A stretch of DNA of 64,000 bases from Trabulsiella odontotermitis (GTDB taxonomy: Bacteria; Pseudomonadota; Gammaproteobacteria; Enterobacterales; Enterobacteriaceae): positions 4,092,001 to 4,156,000 of the forward strand of contig NZ_CP125781.1 of the NCBI RefSeq assembly GCF_030053895.1, read 5' to 3'. Of the stretch, positions 17,214 to 25,617 are shown piece by piece (position 1 is the first letter of the stretch; every line of letters starts with the position of its first letter). Made by a program: the position numbers and the translations under genes. The notes under the pieces were generated by a model, which worked only from the letters and a program-made list of their open reading frames with translations, did not search any database and had not been told where the DNA came from.

Positions 17214-17900
17214 TTATTTTTGACCGTAATACGCATCCGGCCCATGCTTACGCTGGAAATGTTTATGCATGAGTGCCGGATCAATCGCGTTCAGTAACGG
17301 ATTAATCCCGCGCGCAATCCACGCCATCTTCGCCACCTCTTCCATGACGACGGCGTTATGGACAGCGTCGTGGGCATCTTTTCCCCAGGCAAAAGGCCCG
17401 TGCTGATATACCACGACACCCGGGGTATGCAGCGGTTCACGTTCGCCGAGCGTTTCTATTATCACCGTGCCGGTATGCAGCTCATACTCTTCGGCGATCT
17501 CTTGTTCGCTGAGCGCGCGGGTGCAGGGAATATCACCGCAGAAGTAATCGGCATGCGTAGTCCCCAGCGCGGGAATGGCGAGCCCGGCTTGCGCCCAGGC
17601 TGTAGCGTGTGTTGAGTGGGTATGCACCACTGCGCCGATCGTCGAAAAACGGCGATACAACGCCAGATGCGTGGCGGTATCGGACGACGGGCGCCATTTA
17701 CCTTCAATGACCCTGCCGTCCAGATCCGTCACCACCATGTCGTCAACCGTCATGGTGTCGTAAGCCACGCCGCTGGGCTTGATCACCACCCGGCGACGCT
17801 CGCGATCGATAGCACTGACGTTGCCCCAGGTGAAGGTCACCAGCCCGTAGCGCGGCAAATCCATATTAGCCTCAAAGACTTGCTGTTTAAGCTGCTGCAT
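17214..17900 (-). CDS. ulaF: L-ribulose-5-phosphate 4-epimerase UlaF
   Basis: The 228-residue class-II aldolase-fold enzyme shows HTHSTHATAWAQ, the zinc-binding His pair, and a THADYFCGDIPCTR segment. It converts L-ribulose 5-phosphate to D-xylulose 5-phosphate, the last step that links ascorbate breakdown to the pentose phosphate pathway. The ATG at 17900 gives the K-12 length. An ATG three bases earlier (17903) overlaps the ulaE stop as ATGA and may also be used, implying translational coupling. Confidence 0.94.
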   Translation of the reverse strand: MQQLKQQVFEANMDLPRYGLVTFTWGNVSAIDRERRRVVIKPSGVAYDTMTVDDMVVTDLDGRVIEGKWRPSSDTATHLALYRRFSTIGAVVHTHSTHATAWAQAGLAIPALGTTHADYFCGDIPCTRALSEQEIAEEYELHTGTVIIETLGEREPLHTPGVVVYQHGPFAWGKDAHDAVHNAVVMEEVAKMAWIARGINPLLNAIDPALMHKHFQRKHGPDAYYGQK

Positions 17901-18754
17901 CATGCGGCCTCTCCCAGTCCGGCGCGAGCCATACATTCACGCACCCAGTCGCGGGCTTTAACCACTTCGGCGACGGGATCGTCTGCGGTTTCGCTCCACA
18001 TTTCAATCAGATAAGGGCCGCAATAGCCGCTCTGTTTGAGTGTGCGGAAACAAGCCTCGAAATCCACCACCCCGCTGCCAAACGGCACGTTTTTAAAGAC
18101 GCCCGGCCGGGTATCTTTAACATGTACCGCCACGATGTGCCCCATACCGGCCTGCAGTTCCATCTGCACGTCGTTATCCCACGCCGATAAATTACCGATA
18201 TCAGGATAGAGCTGAAACCACGGGTTATTCAGATAGTGCGCGTAGCCCAGCGCTTTGCTGATGGAGTTCATCAACGGGTAATCCATGATTTCCATCGCCA
18301 GTGTCACCTGCGCCCGGCTGGCCATGTCGACGCTCTCCCTGAGCCCGTTGCGAAAACGGCGACGCGTTTCGTCATTGGCCTGCTGGTAATAAACGTCATA
18401 CCCCGCCAGTTGGATCACGCGGATGCCAACATCCTGCGCAAAGTGAATGGCTTTTTGCATGATCGCCAGCCCCTGTGCGCGAACGTGGTTATCTTCGCTG
18501 CCGAGCGGGAAACGGCGGTGCGCGCTTAAGCACATCGATGACACCCGCACGCCGGTTTCGGCAATCGCTTTTACCAGCGCCAGCTTTTGTTCCGCCGTCC
18601 AGTCAAGGCGCGCCAGCCGTTCATCAGTTTCATCCACCGACATTTCAACAAAATCAAACCCCAGTGATTTCGCCAGCCGCAGCCGTTCCAGCCAGCATTC
18701 CCCGGCAGGGAGCGCTTTTTCATAGATGCCGAGCGGCACCGGATTCACCGTCAT
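17900..18754 (-). CDS. ulaE: L-xylulose-5-phosphate 3-epimerase UlaE
   Basis: The 284-residue TIM-barrel (xylose-isomerase-like, AP endonuclease family 2) protein carries VEMSVDETDERLARLDW, VTLAMEIMDYPLMNS and HVKDTRPGVF, with the metal-binding Glu/Asp/His residues. It converts L-xylulose 5-phosphate to L-ribulose 5-phosphate in the ula pathway. It starts 9 bp after the ulaD stop and overlaps the start of ulaF. Confidence 0.94.
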   Translation of the reverse strand: MTVNPVPLGIYEKALPAGECWLERLRLAKSLGFDFVEMSVDETDERLARLDWTAEQKLALVKAIAETGVRVSSMCLSAHRRFPLGSEDNHVRAQGLAIMQKAIHFAQDVGIRVIQLAGYDVYYQQANDETRRRFRNGLRESVDMASRAQVTLAMEIMDYPLMNSISKALGYAHYLNNPWFQLYPDIGNLSAWDNDVQMELQAGMGHIVAVHVKDTRPGVFKNVPFGSGVVDFEACFRTLKQSGYCGPYLIEMWSETADDPVAEVVKARDWVRECMARAGLGEAA

Positions 18755-18763
18755 AACCGCTCC

Positions 18764-19420
18764 TTAACCCCATAACTGGGCGATAGCGCGTTTAAACTGG
18801 CGCGCAGCTTCCACCGGGCTTGCGGCGTCGCGGATGCTGCGACCGGCAATAAAGACGTGAACAGGAATGCCTTTGAACAGCGGCAGATCCTCCAGCGCCA
18901 GGCCGCCAGTGACGGTCACTTTAAAGCCCATCTCTGCCAGTCGTTTAATCGCCGTAATATCGGCTTCACCCCATGCGACGCCGGCTGCTTGAGCATCACG
19001 GCTGCGGTGATAAACCACCTGGGCGATGCCGGCATCGCGCCACGTCTGCGCCTGTTCCCAGGTCCAGTAGCCGGTCAGTTCGATCTGCACATCGCCATTG
19101 AACGCTTTAGCCACCTCCAGCGCGCCTTTGGCGGTATTAATGTCTGCGCAGCAGATCACCGTGACCCAGTCGGCCTGCGCTTCAAAGCACATACGGGAAA
19201 GGATTTTTCCGGCATCGGCGATTTTGGCATCCGCCAGCACGATTTTATGCGGATAGAGCGCCTTCAGGTCGCGCACGGCGCGTACGCCTTCGCCAACACA
19301 TAAAATGGTGCCGACCTCAATGATATCGACCTCTTCAGCAATCAGGCGCGTGGTGGCGTAGGCATCGGCCAGCGTCTGGTTATCCAGCGCCACCTGAAGC
19401 ATCGGTAATGAATGAGACAT
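18764..19420 (-). CDS. ulaD: 3-keto-L-gulonate-6-phosphate decarboxylase UlaD
   Basis: The 218-residue member of the orotidine-5'-phosphate decarboxylase suprafamily has the catalytic ADAKIADAGK motif (D-x-K-x-x-D) around residue 65 and the phosphate-binding VTGGL and FIAGRSIRDA loops near the C-terminus. It decarboxylates 3-keto-L-gulonate 6-phosphate to L-xylulose 5-phosphate with magnesium. It is two residues longer than I recall for K-12. It lies 12 bp after ulaC within the operon. Confidence 0.94.
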   Translation of the reverse strand: MSHSLPMLQVALDNQTLADAYATTRLIAEEVDIIEVGTILCVGEGVRAVRDLKALYPHKIVLADAKIADAGKILSRMCFEAQADWVTVICCADINTAKGALEVAKAFNGDVQIELTGYWTWEQAQTWRDAGIAQVVYHRSRDAQAAGVAWGEADITAIKRLAEMGFKVTVTGGLALEDLPLFKGIPVHVFIAGRSIRDAASPVEAARQFKRAIAQLWG

Positions 19421-19432
19421 GTGTTTTCCCTC

Positions 19433-19900
19433 TTAAATAGCCGCTGCGGTGGCGCGGTCGATTAAATCCAGTACGTCCTGCTCGCTGCGGCAGGCGCGAA
19501 GTCGGTCAAAATTGGCATCATCTTCAAATAAATTAACGATCTGCATGATGCCTTCTTCCTGATGGCTTCTGGCGTCAACCGCCGCCAGGGTGATCAGGAT
19601 ATCGACCGGGTCGTTATCCTCATGGTTAAACACCATGGGGGTTTTCAGGGTCACCAGCGCAAAGCCGTTCTTTTTCACCCCTTCTTCCGGGCGGCCGTGC
19701 GGCATAGCCAGCCCCGGCGCGATGACGAAATACGGGCCGAAACGTTCGACGCCATCAAGAATGGCCTGGTAATAACGCGGCTCGACGACCTCCGCGTCCA
19801 CCAGCAAATCAACGCCGATTTTCACCGCCGCTTGCCAGCTATCGGCTTCGGCCTGCAGCCGAATGGAATGGTTCTCCGCCAGCGAATCACGTAATGTCAT
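19433..19900 (-). CDS. ulaC: Ascorbate-specific PTS enzyme IIA component UlaC
   Basis: This is a 155-residue PTS EIIA domain of the mannitol/fructose type. The phospho-accepting His is H68 in APGLAMPHGRPEEG. It receives phosphate from HPr and passes it to UlaB for uptake of L-ascorbate. It sits between ulaB and ulaD with gaps of about 10 bp, so it is cotranscribed. Confidence 0.94.
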   Translation of the reverse strand: MTLRDSLAENHSIRLQAEADSWQAAVKIGVDLLVDAEVVEPRYYQAILDGVERFGPYFVIAPGLAMPHGRPEEGVKKNGFALVTLKTPMVFNHEDNDPVDILITLAAVDARSHQEEGIMQIVNLFEDDANFDRLRACRSEQDVLDLIDRATAAAI

Positions 19901-19909
19901 GGCATGTCC

Positions 19910-20215
19910 TTATTTCATGTCCTTCGGGAAATGCGCACCGATCACTTCCATCAGCTTTGGTCCGAAATCCGCAGCGGAGAGCATGTTGCGCACGCCCACT
20001 ACATACTTATTGCCTGACACACTGATTTCGCTGGCCACATGGGTCGAGGCGATAATAATGTCCGCGCCGCTCAGCTCGCTTTTGTACTCCCCTACCGCAC
20101 AGCTGTTGACGGTGTGGTCAACGCCCTGCTGCGTCAGGAACTGATCGACTTTCATTTTCATGATCATGGAACTGCCCTGCCCACAACCACAGACGGCAAG
20201 AATACGTACGGTCAT
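19910..20215 (-). CDS. ulaB: Ascorbate-specific PTS enzyme IIB component UlaB
   Basis: The 101-residue EIIB has the phospho-cysteine C9 in the VCGCGQGSS loop. It transfers phosphate from UlaC to ascorbate during transport by UlaA. It is 12 bp downstream of ulaA in the operon. The sequence is ordinary and the length equals that of K-12. Confidence 0.95.
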   Translation of the reverse strand: MTVRILAVCGCGQGSSMIMKMKVDQFLTQQGVDHTVNSCAVGEYKSELSGADIIIASTHVASEISVSGNKYVVGVRNMLSAADFGPKLMEVIGAHFPKDMK

Positions 20216-20227
20216 AATCGGAACTCC

Positions 20228-21628
20228 TTATTGCGCAGAGTGTTCTGCCAGTTGTTTTTCTGCGTCCTCTTCGGCGCGCAGCGCGCGACCCGCGAAGAAC
20301 ATGTAAACCAGGGCGATGAGGATCATGACGGACATAAACGCCAGTCCGACGGACGCCAGCCCCTGCATCATCGGCGGCGCCAGAATCGACCAGTCCGCCA
20401 TGCCCATCCAGGCGCTCATACCGGTGAGTTTCACCGCCCAGACGCAGCCAAAGATTTCAATCACGCCCATCACCAGACAAATTTTCAGCGCCGCCCGCCA
20501 GCCGCCAAAGTGATTGGCAAAGACACCAATGGTGGCGTTGGAAAAGAACATCGGGATAAAACCGGGGATAATCAGAATGGAAGAGCCGCAGGCAATCAGA
20601 ATGCCGACCGCAATCAGCTGACCGATGGTTCCCCACATGAACCCCCACACCACGGCATTCGGCGCAAAGCTGTAAATGGCGGCACAGTCAATCGCCAGCA
20701 CTGCGCCCGGGATCAGACGCTGAGAAATCCCGTTAAACGCTTCCGAAAGCTCGGCCACAAACATGCGAACACCCTGTACGATGATGAAAATCGCCACCGC
20801 AAACTGGAAACCGGTTTGCAGGATGTATATCGTCCAGTGGGTTTTCCCGGCCATCGCCTGCACCGTGCTCGTTCCGAACGAAAGCAGAATCGCGCCGAAA
20901 AAGAGCGTCATGACGATCGCCGTGGAGACGATGTTGTCGTGGAAGATGTTCAGCCAGCCAGGCAGTTTGAGATCTTCAACGCTCTCCTCTTTTTTACCGA
21001 GGTACGGTGCCAGCTTATACGCCAGCCAGGAGGCGAACTGTTGCTGATGGCCGATGGAAAAGCCGCAGCCTTCCGTCACGTCCTGCGTGGGTTTGTACAT
21101 CATGTTGGAGGTAATGCCCCAGTACAGCGAGACCAGTACCGCGGTGCAGATGATGGTGGTCCACATCGGGTAGCCGAGGATGTAAAAAAACACGGCGATA
21201 AGCCCGGCCTGCTGGAACATGATGTGGCCCGTCAGCATGATGGTGCGGATCCCCGTCACCCGGCGCAGCAGCACGTAAACGATGTTTAACGCCAGCGCCA
21301 GCAATACGGCGTACCCGACCCAACTGTAGGCTTCCCCCATTCGCTCGATAGTCGCCATCATCGAGGCGTAGGTATCCGAGATGGCGCCGTTGATGCCGTA
21401 CACGTCGGACATTTTCGCCACGACCGGTTTGAAGGTACTGGTCAGGATGCCGGACCCCGCCTGCAGCAGCATAAAACCGATGATCGTTTTGATCGTTCCC
21501 TTGATGATGACGCTGACGCTTTTGCGCAGCAGGATGTAGCCCAGGCACGTCACGATACCCAGCAGCAGCGGGGCGTTGGTCATTACCTGGTTAAAGAACA
21601 CGGTAAAGATGTCGTAAAGGATCTCCAT
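20228..21628 (-). CDS. ulaA: Ascorbate-specific PTS permease (EIIC) UlaA
   Basis: The 466-residue, very hydrophobic permease of the EIIC-GAT/SGAT superfamily starts MEILYDIFTVFFNQVMTNA and imports L-ascorbate with phosphorylation at C6. I start at the ATG at 21628 with a GGAGAG site just upstream. The open frame extends to 21703, but those residues overlap the putative UlaR operator. It is the first gene of ulaABCDEF, divergent from ulaG, and its promoter region has inverted operator repeats. Confidence 0.95.
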   Translation of the reverse strand: MEILYDIFTVFFNQVMTNAPLLLGIVTCLGYILLRKSVSVIIKGTIKTIIGFMLLQAGSGILTSTFKPVVAKMSDVYGINGAISDTYASMMATIERMGEAYSWVGYAVLLALALNIVYVLLRRVTGIRTIMLTGHIMFQQAGLIAVFFYILGYPMWTTIICTAVLVSLYWGITSNMMYKPTQDVTEGCGFSIGHQQQFASWLAYKLAPYLGKKEESVEDLKLPGWLNIFHDNIVSTAIVMTLFFGAILLSFGTSTVQAMAGKTHWTIYILQTGFQFAVAIFIIVQGVRMFVAELSEAFNGISQRLIPGAVLAIDCAAIYSFAPNAVVWGFMWGTIGQLIAVGILIACGSSILIIPGFIPMFFSNATIGVFANHFGGWRAALKICLVMGVIEIFGCVWAVKLTGMSAWMGMADWSILAPPMMQGLASVGLAFMSVMILIALVYMFFAGRALRAEEDAEKQLAEHSAQ

Positions 21629-21697
21629 AACGCTCTCCATAAGGGGACAACGCCGGACGGATGACCCGCCCGGTTTCGTTTGTGTCCACACTCTAAT

Positions 21698-21742
21698 AAT
21701 CAAAAGTAATCACAACAAGATTAAATTTGATTAAATGTGATT
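21698..21742. promoter_or_regulatory. Putative UlaR operator of the ulaA promoter
   Basis: AATCAA-N4-AATCAC (21698-21713) is followed in inverted orientation by TTGATT-N4-GTGATT (21727-21742). The same 16-bp unit occurs as an inverted pair before ulaG. UlaR is known to repress both ulaA and ulaG promoters in E. coli through operators in this intergenic region, helped by IHF-mediated looping; CRP activates. About 200 bp of AT-rich DNA separates the two operator clusters, suitable for a loop. Confidence 0.65.
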
Positions 21743-21941
21743 CGCGCCGCAATTTATTTCCTCGCGTTTCATACGGGTTTGCGGCGAGGCTATATTTCCA
21801 GAGAAAATGAATGACAACTTGTTGATTAAATTATAATTATAAATAAATTCAATGTATTACTCTTACGTATCAGCAGCCTGAGCATAGATGCAAAAGAGGC
21901 GAAACCGGTTATTGCATTCAGGTAAAAACAATGTCAGGATA

Positions 21942-21976
21942 AATCAAATTCAATCATTTTATGATTCAAATTGATT
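21942..21976. promoter_or_regulatory. Putative UlaR operator of the ulaG promoter
   Basis: This is a near-perfect 35-bp palindrome. The left arm AATCAA-N4-AATCAT (21942-21957) mirrors the right arm ATGATT-N4-TTGATT (21961-21976). It ends 19 bp before the ulaG start and shares its half-site with the ulaA-side repeats, which supports a common repressor, UlaR, encoded at 23166. Confidence 0.7.
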
Positions 21977-21995
21977 AAACATGAAGGAAGAGACG

Positions 21996-23060
21996 ATGAG
22001 TAAAGTGAACACCATCACCCGTGAATCCTGGATTTTGAACACCTTTCCGGAGTGGGGAAGCTGGCTAAATGAGGAAATCGAGCAGGAACAGGTAGCGGCA
22101 GGCACTTTCGCCATGTGGTGGCTAGGCTGCACCGGGATCTGGTTGAAATCAGAGGGCGGAACCAACGTCTGTGTCGATTTCTGGTGTGGCACCGGCAAGC
22201 AAAGTCACGGCAATCCATTGATGAAAAATGGCCATCAGATGCAGCGCATGGCGGGAGTAAAAAAACTGCAGCCTAACCTTCGCACGACGCCGTTTGTGCT
22301 TGATCCATTCGCTATCCGTCAGATCGACGCTGTGCTGGCCACCCATGATCACAACGATCATATCGATGTGAATGTCGCCGCCGCCGTAATGCAAAACTGT
22401 GCGGATGATGTTCCCTTCATTGGGCCGCAAACCTGTGTGGATCTGTGGACTGGCTGGGGCGTACCGGCATCGCGCTGTATCGTCGTCAAACCCGGCGATG
22501 TGGTAAAAATCAAAGACATCGAAATCCATGCGCTGGATGCGTTTGACCGTACCGCGCTGATAACGTTACCCGCTGACCAGAAAGCGGCGGGCGTATTACC
22601 GGATGGCATGGATCAACGCGCCGTTAACTACCTGTTCAAAACCCCTGGCGGCACGCTCTATCACAGTGGGGATTCTCACTACTCAAACTACTACGCGAAA
22701 CACGGCAACGATCACCAGATTGATGTTGCGCTCGGCTCCTACGGTGAAAACCCGCGCGGCATTACCGACAAAATGACCAGCGCCGATATCCTGCGGATGG
22801 CGGAAGCGCTGAATACTCACGTGGTGATCCCTTTCCATCACGATATCTGGTCAAACTTTCAGGCCGATCCACAAGAGATCCGCGTGCTGTGGGAAATGAA
22901 GAAAGATCGGCTGCAATATGGTTTTAAGCCGTTTATCTGGCAGGTAGGCGGTAAGTTTACCTGGCCGCTGGATAAAGACCGGTTCGAATACCATTACCCG
23001 CGCGGATTTGACGACTGCTTTAGCCAGGAGCCGGATCTGCCGTTTAAATCATTCCTGTAA
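21996..23060 (+). CDS. ulaG: L-ascorbate-6-phosphate lactonase UlaG
   Basis: The 354-residue metallo-beta-lactamase-fold enzyme has the metal motif THDHNDHID and a late HSGDSHYSNYY segment. It opens the lactone ring of L-ascorbate 6-phosphate to give 3-keto-L-gulonate 6-phosphate, the UlaD substrate. The ATG at 21996 follows AAGGAAGAGACG and gives the K-12 length; the ATG at 21981 would add five residues. It is transcribed alone, divergent from ulaA. A GCGGGAGGC/GCTTCCCGC hairpin (23069-23091) follows the stop. Confidence 0.95.
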   Translation: MSKVNTITRESWILNTFPEWGSWLNEEIEQEQVAAGTFAMWWLGCTGIWLKSEGGTNVCVDFWCGTGKQSHGNPLMKNGHQMQRMAGVKKLQPNLRTTPFVLDPFAIRQIDAVLATHDHNDHIDVNVAAAVMQNCADDVPFIGPQTCVDLWTGWGVPASRCIVVKPGDVVKIKDIEIHALDAFDRTALITLPADQKAAGVLPDGMDQRAVNYLFKTPGGTLYHSGDSHYSNYYAKHGNDHQIDVALGSYGENPRGITDKMTSADILRMAEALNTHVVIPFHHDIWSNFQADPQEIRVLWEMKKDRLQYGFKPFIWQVGGKFTWPLDKDRFEYHYPRGFDDCFSQEPDLPFKSFL

Positions 23061-23165
23061 ACTGTCGGGCGGGAGGCTTTTCGCTTCCCGCGCCACACGA
23101 AATCTTAGTAATTTCATGCCGTTTCAAATATCATCTTTATCCATCATTTTTTATCGGATCAGCTC

Positions 23166-23921
23166 ATGACGGAAGCACAACGACATCAAATCCTGCTGGA
23201 ATTACTGGCGCAAACGGGCTTCGTCACGGTCGAGCAGGTGATTGCCCGGCTGGGGATTTCACCGGCAACGGCGCGCCGGGATATCAATAAGCTGGATGAA
23301 AGCGGTAAGCTGAAAAAAGTGCGCAACGGTGCGGAAGCCATGAACCAGCCGCGCCCACGCTGGACGCCGCTGAATATTCATCAGGCGCAGAATCACGATG
23401 AAAAAGTGCGCATTGCCAGAGCCGCCTCACAACTGGTGACGCCCGGTGAAAGCGTGGTGATTAATTGTGGTTCAACGGCGTTTCTGCTCGGGCGGGAAAT
23501 CTGCGGCAAGCCGGTGCAGATCATCACCAACTATCTGCCGCTGGCGAATTACCTTATTGATCAGGAACATGACAGCGTGATCATCATGGGCGGCCAGTAC
23601 AATAAAAGCCACGCCATCACGCTGAGCCCGCAGGGGAGTGAAAACAGCCTCTATGCCGGGCACTGGATGTTCACCAGCGGCAAAGGGCTGACCACCGAAG
23701 GGTTATATAAAACCGACATGCTGACAGCGATGGCCGAGCAGAAAATGCTCAATGTGGTGGGCAAACTGGTGGTGCTGGTCGACAGCAGTAAAGTGGGCGA
23801 ACGCGCCGGCATGCTGTTCAGCCGTGCCGACGAAATCGATATCGTGATCACCGGTAAACAGGCCGATGCGGAAATCCTGAAAAAACTGGACGCGCAGGGT
23901 GTTAAGGTGATCCTCGTTTAG
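23166..23921 (+). CDS. ulaR: DeoR-family repressor UlaR of the ascorbate regulon
   Basis: The 251-residue protein has an N-terminal DeoR helix-turn-helix (TVEQVIARLGISPATARRDI) and a C-terminal sugar-phosphate-sensing domain. L-ascorbate 6-phosphate is the known inducer of E. coli UlaR, releasing repression of ulaABCDEF and ulaG. It lies just after ulaG and overlaps the 3' end of yjfP on the other strand by 4 bp. Confidence 0.94.
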   Translation: MTEAQRHQILLELLAQTGFVTVEQVIARLGISPATARRDINKLDESGKLKKVRNGAEAMNQPRPRWTPLNIHQAQNHDEKVRIARAASQLVTPGESVVINCGSTAFLLGREICGKPVQIITNYLPLANYLIDQEHDSVIIMGGQYNKSHAITLSPQGSENSLYAGHWMFTSGKGLTTEGLYKTDMLTAMAEQKMLNVVGKLVVLVDSSKVGERAGMLFSRADEIDIVITGKQADAEILKKLDAQGVKVILV

Positions 23922-24646
23922 AGGTGCTTTTTGAAGAAATCCACCGCACACGCCAGGGCTTCCGGGGTAATGCGATGACGAACGTTGGCCTGCCAGGCGC
24001 AGGTCAACCGGGTGTCCAGCCCCTGCCGGATAAGCGCCTGTTGCAACCGGAACGACTCTGCCGCCGGAACGACATCATCCTCTTCGCCATGCCATAACAA
24101 CAGCGGTCGGTTCGCCAGCGACTCCAGATGAAGGCTGACGTCCCACTCTGCCAGTTGCTGCTGCGCTTGTGGCGTCCAGCCATCAGTGGAAGGAAACAGC
24201 GTTCGGGACAGGCTGCTGAAATACCCCGAGCCCATCAGGCTGGCGACACAAGCAACGTCAGGATGGTGTGTCATAATGCCCAGTGCCGTCATGCCGCCCA
24301 TTGAAGCACCGGCCACCGCCAGACGGCCTTCACTCACCCAACCTTCCGCCACCAGGGCATCACGCAACGCCGGAAACTCGTGAAAGTTTTGCATCAGGAT
24401 CGGCCAGAAGCGCGCCATTCGGCCCTGCTCATCACCGTTGAACCGCGCGCCATGTTCAGCGGCATCCGGCATGATGACGCGAAACCCCGCCTGTGCCAGC
24501 GCAACGGCAAAATAGCTGTACACCAGTTTTGATGACGTAAAACCGTGATAAAACACCACGCAAGGAAGCGCATCCGTTGCTGCATCTTTCGGATAAGCAT
24601 GAAAAATTTCGCCGCCAGCGAGGGTGCGTGTTTCAAGTTCGATCAT
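23918..24646 (-). CDS. yjfP: YjfP, alpha/beta-hydrolase esterase
   Basis: The 242-residue alpha/beta hydrolase has the oxyanion-hole YHGFTSSK segment, a GASMGG nucleophile elbow and a late RHRITPEA histidine; the acid is probably in the HGEEDDVVP segment. K-12 YjfP has carboxylesterase activity on short-chain and sugar esters. Convergent with ulaR, its stop overlaps the ulaR stop. The 206 bp to bsmA on the right hold divergent promoters; I see no gene there. Confidence 0.9.
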   Translation of the reverse strand: MIELETRTLAGGEIFHAYPKDAATDALPCVVFYHGFTSSKLVYSYFAVALAQAGFRVIMPDAAEHGARFNGDEQGRMARFWPILMQNFHEFPALRDALVAEGWVSEGRLAVAGASMGGMTALGIMTHHPDVACVASLMGSGYFSSLSRTLFPSTDGWTPQAQQQLAEWDVSLHLESLANRPLLLWHGEEDDVVPAAESFRLQQALIRQGLDTRLTCAWQANVRHRITPEALACAVDFFKKHL

Positions 24647-24852
24647 TTATCATTTCCTTCTTTTATGCTGGTATGCCACGCGAAGTGATATTCCGCAAGC
24701 ATCGGGCGAAAGGAATGATTCATAATGTTGCGATGTGGATTACGCTTTCGCGACGTTTTCATTCGAAAATCGCGTTTGAGATAACACTTCGGGAACATTC
24801 CCCCAAATGGGAATAAATTACCCACTACACTAAGACTATCAGGAAACGAGAT

Positions 24853-25161
24853 ATGGCTATGCGACGGTTTGCGCCCTTGATGCTGGCAGTATTACTGAGT
24901 GGTTGTACCCTGCTTGAAGGCACACCCGAACCACCTCCACCACTATCCGATCATCCGCAGGAAATCCGCCGTAATCAGACGGAGGGTTTGCAGCGAATGG
25001 GTACCGTGAGCGCGCTGGTTCATGGTTCGCCGATGGACGTTGAAGCGGCCATCAAAGAGAAAGTCGTTGCAGCCAAAGCGGATTACTACGTCATTGTAAT
25101 GATTGACGATACGCAGTTCCCGGGTCAGTGGTATTCACAGGCCATTTTGTATCGTAAATGA
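24853..25161 (+). CDS. bsmA: BsmA (YjfO), DUF1471 lipoprotein of biofilm and stress
   Basis: The 102-residue lipoprotein has a short signal ending in the lipobox LLSGC (Cys near residue 18), a proline-rich linker, and a DUF1471 domain ending in GQWYSQAILYRK as in K-12. BsmA is reported to influence biofilm formation and resistance to peroxide and acid in E. coli. An AGGAAACGAG site precedes the ATG; a second ATG two codons on is possible. Confidence 0.88.
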   Translation: MAMRRFAPLMLAVLLSGCTLLEGTPEPPPPLSDHPQEIRRNQTEGLQRMGTVSALVHGSPMDVEAAIKEKVVAAKADYYVIVMIDDTQFPGQWYSQAILYRK

Positions 25162-25303
25162 CATTCAGAATCTTTTCAGTCGCTTTACATGGCTTTGCGC
25201 CTCTTCACGTTTCCTGGGACATAATGCGCAGTATCTGATAAGGAGAAGCGCCTGCGATGGAATGCCCTGGTTTACCGCAGGGTAAAGTGAAATGGAGCTG
25301 ACG

Positions 25304-25579
25304 ATGAAACGATCAATGGCCTTATCCCCGTTCCTGCTTTGCGCAGGAATGAATACCACCTTCGCGCAATCTGCAGAGTTTGCCAGCGCGGATTGTGTCA
25401 CCGGGTTAAATGAAATTGGACTGATCTCCGTCAACAGTATTTTTGGTAGTCAACAGGATGTTGAACGTGTTATTGCGTCCAAGGCAGACGAACAGGGTGC
25501 ATCCTGGTACCGCATCATCCAGATGTACGAAGACCAGCAGCCCGACAACTGGCGCGTAAAAGCGATCCTGTACGCCTGA
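25304..25579 (+). CDS. yjfN: YjfN, small periplasmic DUF1471 protein (DegP activator)
   Basis: The 91-residue secreted protein has a signal peptide ending about NTTFA and a DUF1471 domain. The C-terminal NWRVKAILYA matches the K-12 protein, whose hydrophobic C-terminal residue is reported to bind and activate the periplasmic protease DegP. The ATG at 25304 is preferred to 25292 because it gives the usual length. It lies 142 bp after bsmA; the convergent neighbour is aidB. Confidence 0.85.
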   Translation: MKRSMALSPFLLCAGMNTTFAQSAEFASADCVTGLNEIGLISVNSIFGSQQDVERVIASKADEQGASWYRIIQMYEDQQPDNWRVKAILYA

Positions 25580-25617
25580 TATTTCGGGCAGACATCACGC
25601 CGTCTGCCCGCTCAGCA

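Noticed and set aside
20039..21289. 416-codon plus-strand open frame across ulaB and ulaA
   Set aside because: Its low-complexity His/Arg/Gln-rich translation is the shadow of hydrophobic UlaA on the other strand.
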